DNA of 64,000 nucleotides, taken from assembly GCA_029948255.1 (NCBI GenBank), contig JALIZF010001921.1, forward strand, positions 620,001 through 684,000, read 5' to 3'. Source of the stretch: Telmatactis stephensoni. Taxonomy: Eukaryota; Cnidaria; Anthozoa; Actiniaria; Isophelliidae. This document shows, piece by piece, positions 35,791 to 45,213 of this stretch. Below the pieces are notes generated by a model that did not search any database, was not told the origin of the DNA, and saw nothing but the letters and a program-made list of their open reading frames with translations. Made by a program: the position numbers and the translations under genes. Each line of letters begins with the position of its first letter. Within the stretch, counting starts at the first letter, position 1.

Positions 35791-36164
35791 TTCATATAAA
35801 AGGGATTTCTTCAAATAATTTGTTTTTGGTAAAAGCAAATTCAAGTGCGAGACAGAGAGGGGGAAGCTGACCCTGTTTTAGGCAATTTTTGCACGACAGC
35901 GACAGAGACAAGGTTCTAAATTGCTTCGGAGCAAACTCAGAGGATCGCGGACCTGCAAAGCATTTCTAAATGTTTAATAAACGGTCCTAAATCAAATGTC
36001 AGCTAAATAAACTAACAACATATCACTCGATTGATTTATTTGAATTGCGCTTTGACACCACGATGTAGAATTAAAAATATTTGGATTAATTTTTCATCGC
36101 TTTCTGACGATGACTTCAGTTGAAAACATTCAAAACATTGTCAAGTTTTCTTGTCAGTTTCATT

Positions 36165-36330
36165 CTCTCTTTCTTTCTTTCATTCTTTCGTTGTTTCTTT
36201 CTTTCTTTCTGCCTTTCTTTTTTTTCTGTTTTACATTCCTTTTTCTTTCTTTCGTTCTTTCTTTCTTCCTTCCTTCCTTTCTTTAATTCTTTAATTCTTT
36301 TTTTCTTTCTTCCTTCCTTCCTTTCTTTTT
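36165..36330. repeat. (CTTT/CCTT)n tract
   Basis: TTTC and TTCC repeats give a spurious Ser/Phe/Leu frame. No gene evidence. Confidence 0.85.
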
Positions 36331-37047
36331 ACCATTGTTTGTTATGATTTTTCGTGATGAACCAACGGTGTGAAAAGATTAATAATTGGTACTAAATTGC
36401 ATTACTAAAAGGCCCGAAAAGGCCTTCGACAACTAATATTGTTTGCTCCAAGATGCTGGACGCGTTTGAATACCGCTTTGAGTCAACAACGTCCAACACT
36501 TCTTTTGTTCTGTCTTCACAAGTAAACTAACAATGTTAGGTCTGTTAGAACAGCCACCCAACAACTGGATCAACACTATCAATGCTGTTGCGAGGTTTTA
36601 CTTGACTTGAACCTTACAATAGCGTGCGCGTCTGTTTTAAAAATAGATCATGAAACTGTAATCGTACTGAAAAGAACACGCAGAAACACACATTTTGTCA
36701 TGAAAACATTGCTTATTTTCAAAACTGATTATTAAAAATCAAGCTGACAAAAAAAATCGGACTCAAGGAGATAAACAAATTGGTTTGATTTATTGTCTGA
36801 GTTGCGACGTCTCTGACGCGATTCACTATTCAAAACAAAGTAGTTATAACCTTAGTAAGCTACCAATTTAGTTCACTTGCTATTTTAACGCTCTCTGCTT
36901 GTGTTGGGTTAAGGAAAGGAAGTTGATTGCAAAAGTGAAGCAAAGTCTACAAAAAAAATCTAGTACGAGAAAGAAATAGCTACAACGGCGTGCAGAACCT
37001 GTTGAGACACTGTCCCAATTTTGGCCTTAATTAGCCAACCCTGTTTT

Positions 37048-37150
37048 ATGGTCCCCCTTCCCCCCTCTCTCAATGTTGAGTAGGCCGGGGAGATTCCTGA
37101 TAGGTCCAACACTTGACTCAACCAACATTGTGTCGGGGGGAGGGGGATTC
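37048..37150. mobile_element. Short inverted-repeat element (C-rich/G-rich ends)
   Basis: GGTCCCCCTTCCCCCC and TCTCAATGTTGAG on the left are mirrored by CAACATTGTGTCGGGGGG and AGGGGGATTC on the right. It matches the mini-element carried inside each 2.06-kb satellite unit. Confidence 0.6.
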
Positions 37151-37340
37151 AGAATATATGGCGGTTTCACGACTTACATGGTGGGTATAATATCAAAGAA
37201 CGTCAATTTTAGGGCACAATGTCTAAACCATTCTGCACGCCGTTGTAGCAACAAAAGTTTCTTAATGTCTCCATAAGCTCGGGAGAAGATAAGGTGCTAG
37301 CATGGGTATATGCACGAAGACAAGAGCGTATTTAACTGCG

Positions 37341-37475
37341 TGAGGAAATTGCCACGCAAGGCACTTAGCTCAGATGATTTCTCGCCGCAGACGTTGCATC
37401 TTTGGCTACGCGAGGCCAAAATATAGCAGGTAAAAGAGCACACGGTGAGAAAGTGCCTCGCATGGCAGTTTCCTC
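37341..37475. mobile_element. Short inverted-repeat element upstream of the protease gene
   Basis: TGAGGAAATTGCCACGCAAG, then GCACTT at the left are mirrored by AAGTGCCTCGCATGGCAGTT, then TCCTCA at the right. Confidence 0.6.
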
Positions 37476-37811
37476 ATCACAGTTTCTCAACGTGTGCGGC
37501 GGGCTTTAGGAGTTGGTTGGGTTGAGCTCAATAATCTTGGTCAGTAATGATCATGCGTAATCAGGCTTAAGAGCGCAAATTAAAACCAAATTAAACCCAT
37601 TCATACATAAAAAATCAATCGTTATATTTCCACATCTTGAAAGCTGTGTTTTCTGAGGGCCATTCAATGCTGAAATCAACTTGCGTAGGAGTGATTTGTA
37701 AAACCAAAGGATGGCAAGTCCTTTTCATAATAGGTCAACACAGATGTTCCTGTAGCTTCTATAAAGAAAATCTCTACCAGGATGAAAACCAGAGATACTT
37801 CTTCATTCGAG

Positions 37812-40800
37812 ATGAACGTGTTTCTGGGAGTTCTTGCAGCTTTACTTTGCGCATCTCTTGCTGACGCTGGTAAGAACATAATTGATTTGTTTGTAAGAAT
37901 TTAATGAATAAAAGACGAAAGGCAGAAAGGACGGAAGGAAGGAAGAAAGGTAGCAAGGAAGTAAAAAGGGGAAAGAAAAAGGGCGGTAAGAAAGAAAATT
38001 ACGAGGGAAGGAAGGAGGGAAGGAAAGGAAGAAAGGAAGGAAGGATGGAAAAAATGGAAGGATGGATATGGATGAAAAAATTTAATTGAAACATTGCGTG
38101 CTAGCCCAACAGGCTTCCATTTTAGCTCGCTAGCTAAAAGCGGATTTGGACGAAGCTGAACTCGTGCGAGCCAGACTCTTTCATACAAAACATTGCCTGC
38201 ATTTTACACTGTCGCTGTGATTTCCATTCTTTTATTTATTTATTTCTATCTCTTTCTTCATTCGTTTCTGAAATCATCATTTTGAAATTGCCTCAATTTG
38301 AACTTTATTTTACAGAATGCGGGCGTAAACCCGCGGGTACCCGTGTCATCAATGGTCAAAACGCGCAACCTCATGCTTGGCCCTGGCAGGTTTCTCTTCG
38401 TAGAAATGGAGGTCATACATGTGGTGGTTCGTTGATCAGTAGAACTTGGGTAGTAACCGCTGCCCATTGTGTTCACAATAGAGGTCCAAGTGGTTATACC
38501 GTGGTAGTTGGTAAGGCAACCATATGGCTTAGTTTGTACAGCGGTTATACAACCCTTGTTTATTGAGCGAAGGAAGGCATAGTTCGTTAGTGTGCGACAT
38601 TCTATGGAGAGGCGTGGTTCAGAGTGATTTTACATGCTTGTTTTGTATCAGCAAGTGTGTCTCAGTTTATTAGTACGAGGGCCCATGCACGAGCTCCACA
38701 CGAGCTGCATGAGCGACAGGTCCGGAGTTCGATTCCCAGTAACCTAACACATTTGTTTCGACTTCTTCTTTCGAATTCTGTGCAGCTTTAATTAGCTTGA
38801 AAATAAATAAAATACCCTAAAACAGAGCACTGATGGAGAGAGGGGATAAAATGAGCTGCACGGCGATGTAAAATGAGGTCCTTCACCATTACCTTGAACT
38901 CCGTGGTCCACACAAGCAACATAAACATAAGTGCAAGTAATATACGCACCGACTCAGTATCGTATTTATGACATAGGTGTAAAAATGCAAGCACTTATAA
39001 CGAGCAATACACTTTTGAGTCTGTGTATGGTGCTTACTTTTGCGTCGCTAATCGGTTGAAATCGGTGTAGTTGCACGGGGTATAGCTCGACCCATTTAAT
39101 ATCATCCTTTGTTTTAGTCACCAACTATTTGACTCGAACTTTAAATATCTTGCAGGTTCTCATAGAAGAAGAGGAACAACATCCGTGCAACAGACTGTGA
39201 GAGTATCTCGAATTATCGAACATCCAAAATATGACAATCGACGAATCAAAAACGACATCGCTTTGTTAAAACTGGCATCTCCCGTCCAAATGAGCGGCAA
39301 AGTTGGTACTGTTTGTCTGCCTACGGCAAAACCTCCACCAGGCAAAAAGTGCTATATCACAGGTACGTCTTCTCCCCACCCTCCCCTCCCTCACACACAA
39401 AATATGACAAACTGTACCACGCATGCGTGCCTCCCCAGTCCTCCTCATTGTTGGCCTCGATGAAAACATTCGACAGTCAAATTGAGGTAAAGGACTTCGT
39501 AGTATATTTTTTGTCTGCATTTTTCTCCCAGCACTTTTCTGTTTTCTCCCCTGTTTTTGAAATAAAGCTCAAAGATCTGATATAGGAAAATCTAAAGAAG
39601 ACAACTCTTACAATATTGCGAAGGAGTAATGTAATGTAGACGCGTAAAACTGACGCATGCGCAGTGATTTTGCCGCCGTTTTCCTCCCTCATGTAAGGAA
39701 TAGGTAGAAATTAAATCTTGATCCTTGGTTCCTTAGGTTGGGGTGCAACAAGAGGCGGTGGCCCCCTCCCTGATGTCCTTCAACAAGCAATGTTACCTAT
39801 TGCTTCTCACAATGACTGCCGACGTAAATACGGAAGTGTTGACCCTGACGCCCATCTCTGCGCTGGAGAAGCTCGATCAGGCGCATCTGGTGGATGCAAT
39901 GGTGACAGCGGTGGACCGTTGGTTTGTGAGGAAGGAGGAAGATGGTATCTCCATGGTGCTGTCAGCTTTGGAATGAGAAACTGCCCAACAACGCATTATA
40001 CTGTCTTTGCACGTGTGAAATCCTACATGAACTGGATTAAGGAAAACTCGGGTGAGTCAGCTTTATTGGAAAATTTAGCTTTAATTTGTATCATATAATA
40101 ATTTGGTGTATTATCTACGTTCTAATTGGAGGAGAAAACATGTGTTATTAAGTACCGATGCACGGATGAAGTCACAAAATCATACAAGTGCTCTTATTTA
40201 TTGGTGCTCAAGAATCGTAGTATCGAACGTTTACTTACAAGCAAAGTTTTCTTTCGCATTTTGTGATAATCACTGTGTACGTTGTGTGAATGTTTTTCTC
40301 CCGTTGGCTACTGACATTGTAAGAGCGTGAAAGGAACCTGGCTGGGCTGTGACTGGTGTAAGTGTCGTGATGGACAAGGCGGAAAAACAGCTAAGCGACC
40401 GTTTCCATAGTTTTTTCATAAACTGATGATGAAGCACGAAAAACAGTAACTGCCTCGCGGAAATATTTGTCAAAACAATGATTTTTCTGCTGATCAAAAT
40501 GTTACCTCTCCCAAAGTACAAGAAATTATATCTCCTAGACGCATGTACCAAATTTTGATACTATTTGATATTGTGTTCTTTGTGTTTAAAACGGCTTGCA
40601 TGCAAAATATTGAGCTTAAAAACCTGTGGCATCTTTATAATGACAGGCTATTAAATGTTTTTCCGCCCTGTCGTCGTCGTGATGTCTATACAAGCATTCG
40701 AAATTCCTGTCATAACCGTGCCGTTTTCACAGTCATACGAAATCTGTCTGTAAATTCTTAAGTCCATTTCTATTGTTTCTTTTGAATTGTTTTTGAGTCA

Positions 40801-43800
40801 CTTGCATTTTTATGATTTATTTAGGACTATTTTTTCCTTTGAACAATTTTAGTCCCGATTTAGTATGATCCAATGATAGCAGTCACACTGCAAACTTTCT
40901 TTCTGTTTGTTGTCTTTCAGGAGTTGGACCCGGAGGAGGCGTACCACCACCACCCCCAACGGGGAACCCACCCCCACCCCCACCCCCAACGGGTAATCCT
41001 CCGCCACCACCACCACCCCCAACGGGTAATCCTCCGCCACCACCCCCACCCCCAACGGGTAATCCTCCGCCACCACCCCCACCCCCAACGGGTAATCCTC
41101 CGCCGCCACCACCACCGCCACCCACTCAACCACCAACTGGTAAGTATAGGTAATTCGTTGGTAACCTACCTACCTACCCACCTACCTACCTACCCACCTA
41201 CCTACCTACCCACCCACCTAACCAACCTACCCACCCTCCCACCTAACCTACATACCTACCTGCCTACCCACCTACTTACCTATCTACCTACCTAACCTCC
41301 CTCCCTCCCTCCCTACTCATTGATACCTACCTACGTATTGGCCCTTAGGCTAAACAAAACCTAGAAACCGAACGTTTCGATAAGAACATCAAAAATGGTT
41401 CCATACCGCCACAAGAAGCCCAACTGAGGAGCGAACAAACTGACTTATGGAATAAGTCTAAAATGGCTCTAGAATCACTAAAAAGATTGTCATTGCTCGA
41501 GGTTATTATCAAGAAATGTTTGATATGAATATTATAGCATGAGACATTGACCCGGGGGGGGGGGGGAACTCCGATCGAAAAAGGGGGCGGGGATGCTCGT
41601 CAAAAATTTCGAAAATTACCCCTAAAAGGTACCCGAGTCTTATCCAGGTTAGCGTGGCAACACATGATTCTTACCCCTAAAAGATACCAACTCAAAACAG
41701 TTGCGTTTATTCCAATACTATCTCTTGTAGCAATGAATACTGATGTGGGCGTGTAATCCAATTCTTTTCTCTGGCATCTAATATTTGCTAGTGGAAGAAA
41801 ATCTAAAAGATACCATCTTAGTCACTGGTAGTTCAATATAATTTGAAACACCCTAAAAGGTACCACGAGCATCTCCACCCTCTTATATATAGGAGCCCCC
41901 CCCCCCCCCCCCCCCCGGGGACATTGATAATCACTTTGGCGATATGACATTCAATCGTAACGTTTATCTGACATCACAACAACACGCTAAATTCTTACCA
42001 AAATGACTTGAAATCTAGTAAAGCAAAGAATAAACTTTATCCAGGACTCCTCCAGAATACATGACTGATTGATACTGATGTGGTCAGGAATTTGATTCAT
42101 TTTTATGGCCTACAGGAATCTTCCCATCGCGTTCTATTTTCAAACCTTTCTTCTAGTCCTTCTGCTAAATTAACAACCAATCCCAGTCAACATTTGATCT
42201 CTTGGGACTCTTTTCAAGCAAGTGCTGTGAGGACTTACTCAGGCCGATTTCGTGCTTCCGGTTTGTAGGGAGTTTTGAGTTGGGTCTGGGTACGAGAATG
42301 ACGTATCTATTAGTAACTAATTACCTACCTACCTATACCTACCTACCTACCTACCTATAGCTACCTACCTACATACCTACCTACCTATACCTACCTATAC
42401 TTACCTATCTAGGATGCAAGGACAAATCAAAATATTGCCCCAGATACCAACATTTGTGTAAGAGAAGCTCAAGAATAAGAAATATGTGTCCCAAGACCTG
42501 CAATTCATGTAAGTATAAAAAAACAGAGCCATCCGACAGTTTAAAGTATAGAAGGCAGACTAGTGTGATTCCGAGAAAGCTTATCATCGCATTCAAAATC
42601 CAAATTTTGGGTTATTGAACGACGAGAGATGTCAATACAATATTTGGACTTTATTCAATTCCAAAGTCATAATCATGTCAATGGGATGATTACAAGTTGT
42701 GGTTTATATATACCAAGATATATATGGTCCCAATTGGCTTTTCATGAGACCTATTATATCAAGAATCTAAATCTTACAATTAATGAAGGCTTAGAAGCCT
42801 CTAAGGAACTAGAATTGTTCTAAGTACTTTGTTATTTTTGGCCATCTCGTGGTGTATAAACCACAACATATAATTATCTCATTGACATGATTATGACTTT
42901 GGAATAAAGTCCAAATATTGTATTGACATCTCTCGTCGTTCAATAACCCAAAATTTGGATTTCGAATGCGATGATTAGCTTTCTCGGATTCACACTCTGC
43001 CTTCATGTAAGTTTATGAGTTGATATTCAAAACTAGAACTACTATGAGAAAGCAGGCATATGTATAACAAGGAAGGACGTGCTTTACCCCTCTGAGAAAC
43101 GTTTCAGGCGGTCAACTACAATGTCTATAATGTCTAAAATCTTTTTCAGTGCTTGCTGTAGTTTCTCAAGGTAGATATTTCACATAGATATACATTTACA
43201 TGTATACTCTCTAATATGTTCTATCTTTATAAGAAGAGGGTTATATAGCAATACCGTAACTCTCAAATAAGCGGCCCCTTCGAATATGCGCCCCTCGGAT
43301 TGGCCAAAGTTTGAAATAAGCGCCACCTCCCCTTGTCTAGACCCCCAGTGGCACCTTCCTTCTCAGAGTATGATTGTGTGCTCTCTTGGGGGAGGGAGAG
43401 GGATTCATTGATCTAATAATCCAATAAATTAACACGTAATTTTACTTCATTCACAGGTGGCGGAGGTGGAGGAGGAGGAGGAGGTATAACTAGCGACTAC
43501 GTTCGTTTGCAGTAGGTTGCAACAAGAGAACATAATACTGAGAGCGAAACTCAGTATTAATGTATGTGCGATGTTCTTCGCGGCTAAGGCTATTTTCAAT
43601 GGTTTCGCCATCGCGCGCAAGGCTCTCAAACAATAGAATTCAAAAACCGAAAGCAAACGGTCCTGTCCACGCGTACGTCAAAAATAAAATTCTTTGTTTG
43701 AGAGCCTTGCGTGCGCGATGGCGAAGTTACTAAAAACAGCCTTAGTTGCCGCGAACGTTGGGCTCGATTTCCAGCAGCGAAGGATTCCAGTTAAAATCCT

Positions 43801-44083
43801 CACCCCATTTTGCGGCCGCGATTTTGGGTGAGCATTTTTACCGGAACTTTTCGCGGCTGGAAATCTCGGCGAGCCTACGCGAACATCACACATACATCAA
43901 TACTGAGTTTCGCTCTCTTAGTATTATGGTCTCTTGGTTGCAATTTGACCCGTTACTAACTCTTCCGTTATCATTGTAGGAAACTGCAAAGATATGTCCT
44001 CAAGATGTCTTAGGTATAAACACAAGTGCAAATCGAATTCGTTCGTACGGAGAAGGTGCAAAAAGACTTGCAATCTTTGCTAA
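37812..44083 (+). CDS. Secreted chymotrypsin-fold serine protease with Pro-rich hinge and two ShK domains
   Basis: S1-family endopeptidase of 406 aa. Exons: 37812-37869, 38316-38510, 39156-39362, 39737-40051, 40921-41139, 42413-42508, 43457-43483, 43980-44083. Residues 1-19 form a signal peptide ([19 protein letters not shown]). Activation should follow Arg29 (TR/VING). The catalytic triad is His70 (TAAHC), Asp118 (NDIALLKL) and Ser211 (GDSGGP). Residues 259-332 are a hinge with a repeated [10 protein letters not shown] unit. Cys333-364 and Cys375-406 are two ShK-type domains with identical cysteine spacing (6, 6, 9, 3, 2), joined by about nine glycines. The residue two before the Cys that precedes GDSGGP is Gly, not the Asp of trypsins, so chymotrypsin- or elastase-like specificity is likely. 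All seven introns are phase 1. ShK domains occur both in channel-blocking peptides and as accessory domains of secreted cnidarian enzymes. Here they are C-terminal modules, so a digestive or extracellular role is more likely than venom; that is inference. Confidence 0.9.
37915..38060. repeat. (GGAA/GAAA)n tract in intron 1 of the protease
   Basis: Purine-rich AAGG repeat in the intron after the signal-peptide exon. Frames on both strands are low complexity. Confidence 0.85.
38650..38875 (+). mobile_element. tRNA-derived SINE, family A
   Basis: Contains the pol III head with B box GAGTTCGATTCCCAG, then TTGTTTCGACTTCTTC, CAGCTTTAATTAGC, ACCCTAAAACAGAGCACTG and ATGGAGAGAGGGGATAAA. It lies in intron 2 of the protease gene. 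Confidence 0.75.
39405..39690 (+). repeat. Interspersed repeat, family C (copy 3)
   Basis: Starts AAACTGTACCACGCATGCGT, shares TTCGTAGTATATT and AATAAAGCTCAAAGAT with copy 1, and ends near GACGCATGCGCAG. It lies in intron 3 of the protease gene. Confidence 0.6.
40670..40760 (+). repeat. Interspersed repeat, family D
   Basis: Contains ACAAGCATTCGAAATTCCTG and CCGTTTTCACAGTCATACGA. The reverse complement of this block is found at 5985-6075 in intron 10 of transporter copy 1. Confidence 0.55.
41165..41325. repeat. (CCTA)n tract in intron 5 of the protease
   Basis: CTACCTAC/CCACCTA repeats start about 25 bp after the exon 5 donor. A related tract lies at 42322-42410, just before the first ShK exon. 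Confidence 0.85.
41551..41919. mobile_element. MITE with poly-G/poly-C ends and an exact 8-bp target duplication
   Basis: The element runs from CCCGGGGGGGGGGG...AACTCC to GGAGCCCC...CCCGGG. GACATTGA directly precedes (41543-41550) and follows (41920-41927) it. An 8-bp duplication fits hAT-type insertion. It lies in intron 5 of the protease gene. Confidence 0.85.
42322..42410. repeat. (CTAC)n tract before the first ShK exon
   Basis: CTACCTAC repeat running to the acceptor at 42412. It acts as the local polypyrimidine tract. Confidence 0.85.
42551..43004. mobile_element. Foldback element with about 160-bp inverted repeats
   Basis: The left arm (GAAGGCAGACTAGTGTGATT, then CAAATTTTGGGTTATTGAAC and CAATACAATATTTGGAC) is mirrored by the right arm ending CACACTCTGCCTTC. 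The arms differ at few positions. It sits between the two ShK exons of the protease gene. Confidence 0.85.
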
Positions 44084-44235
44084 GTAAGTATTTAGCATGG
44101 ACAGTCTCAATCACGTACCCCCCTTGGCCAGTGACGAGAAACGGACAAGGCGGTCTGTCTGAGTCTGTCTGTTTGTTTGTATGAGTGGTTGTCTGTCTGT
44201 CCATGTGTCCTTGTGTTTGTCTATCCCTCTGTCTA

Positions 44236-44288
44236 TAGTCTCCTTCGCAGCCGTTATTAGTCTAGCTCCCATTCCCCTGCGGTCCACT
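44236..44288 (+). mobile_element. Single arm of the 32803-32912 palindromic element
   Basis: TAGTCTCCTTCGCAGCCG through CTGCGGTCCACT matches one arm of the palindrome. The opposite arm is absent. It lies in the putative 3' UTR intron of the protease gene. Confidence 0.75.
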
Positions 44289-44360
44289 CCCGCTACTCTG
44301 TCTATTATTTTGTTCGTTTTTCCAACTGATTTCTTACCAACTATGTCTTTTTTCTTCCAG

Positions 44361-44421
44361 GTATGATGCATGGATTACCTTGGACGACGGACGTTTGATG
44401 TAGTAGCAAATAGCTAATAAA
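44361..44421 (+). other. Candidate 3' UTR exon of the ShK protease
   Basis: The stop codon at 44081-44083 is followed directly by a good donor (GTAAGT at 44084). A strong acceptor with a pyrimidine tract ends at 44360, and AATAAA lies at 44416-44421. This fits an intron in the 3' UTR and a last non-coding exon. No transcript evidence is available. Confidence 0.45.
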
Positions 44422-45019
44422 TCGACTAGATGCATTATGGCGTGTCTTTCTTTTCTGTGTAATATAGGTAATGCCCCCCCTCCCCCCGTCCAACATTCAG
44501 TCAGGATAAATAAGTATAGACTAATTCCATAAGTAGTGGTTTTCACTCCGGTCACTTGAGCGATCACCACTGGAAGCCCGTGGAGCAAAAAGACCGATTT
44601 AAGGAGCAACTGATTTTCAGGAAATTATTGAATAATTTAAAACTATCCTCATATTGTATAATCAATACATGCAGGCAAGTTGTAGATACATCTTGTTTTA
44701 TTTCATGTTCCTTGGTGACACTAAAACGAAAGACTTATCCGCCCGATAATTCGTTTGCAAATAGAGCTGTTTTCACCCACGGTTACGCCGGCAGGGTTAG
44801 CTAGGGAAAGAATTTCTCGTACTCATAATATTGCACAAAGCCCACAGACTTTGTTTTAACAGACGACAGCTTGTTTAGCTAGAACCATCTTGAAAAAAAA
44901 CAAAAACAGATCGCGTGAATGAAATGAATAGATGAATGACGGTATGATTAAATATTTTATTTCACTTCCGAAATAAGGAATATCCCCATCAATCTTGGGC
45001 CGGCATATGTCACGCTCTG

Positions 45020-45077
45020 ATTGGTCAATTAACAATGCCCTCATCGCTGACCAGTATGTACAGCAGGGGCATAAAAG
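45020..45077 (+). promoter_or_regulatory. Candidate core promoter of the calumenin gene
   Basis: An inverted CCAAT box (ATTGG, 45020-45024) lies about 50 bp upstream of a TATA-like CATAAAAG (45070-45077). The ATG is about 137 bp further on, a plausible 5' UTR length. The assignment rests on motif spacing only. Confidence 0.4.
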
Positions 45078-45213
45078 CGTGCTCTGTTCTGCCACGTTGA
45101 CTTTGGTTCTTTAATCAAATTGTTTATCCTCATAAAATACGCGTCTATACAGCTGTCTATTCATTCAGTCCTTTCTATAGGAAGTGTATTGAAGATTTCA
45201 ACAGTGATTCATC

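Larger units (their letters stand above)
34764..37811. other. Intergenic region between transporter copy 2 and the protease
   Basis: The first part is the 3' flank shared with copy 1. It also holds the foldback element at 35214-35512, GA and CTTT simple repeats, and two small inverted-repeat elements at 37048 and 37341. No gene was recognised between 35800 and 37040 outside the CTTT tract. Confidence 0.6.

Noticed and set aside
36120..36347. Ser/Phe/Leu-rich frame resembling membrane segments
   Set aside because: It is produced by a CTTT repeat.
40883..41136. Gly-rich minus-strand frames opposite the protease hinge
   Set aside because: They are shadows of the Pro-rich coding repeat on the plus strand.
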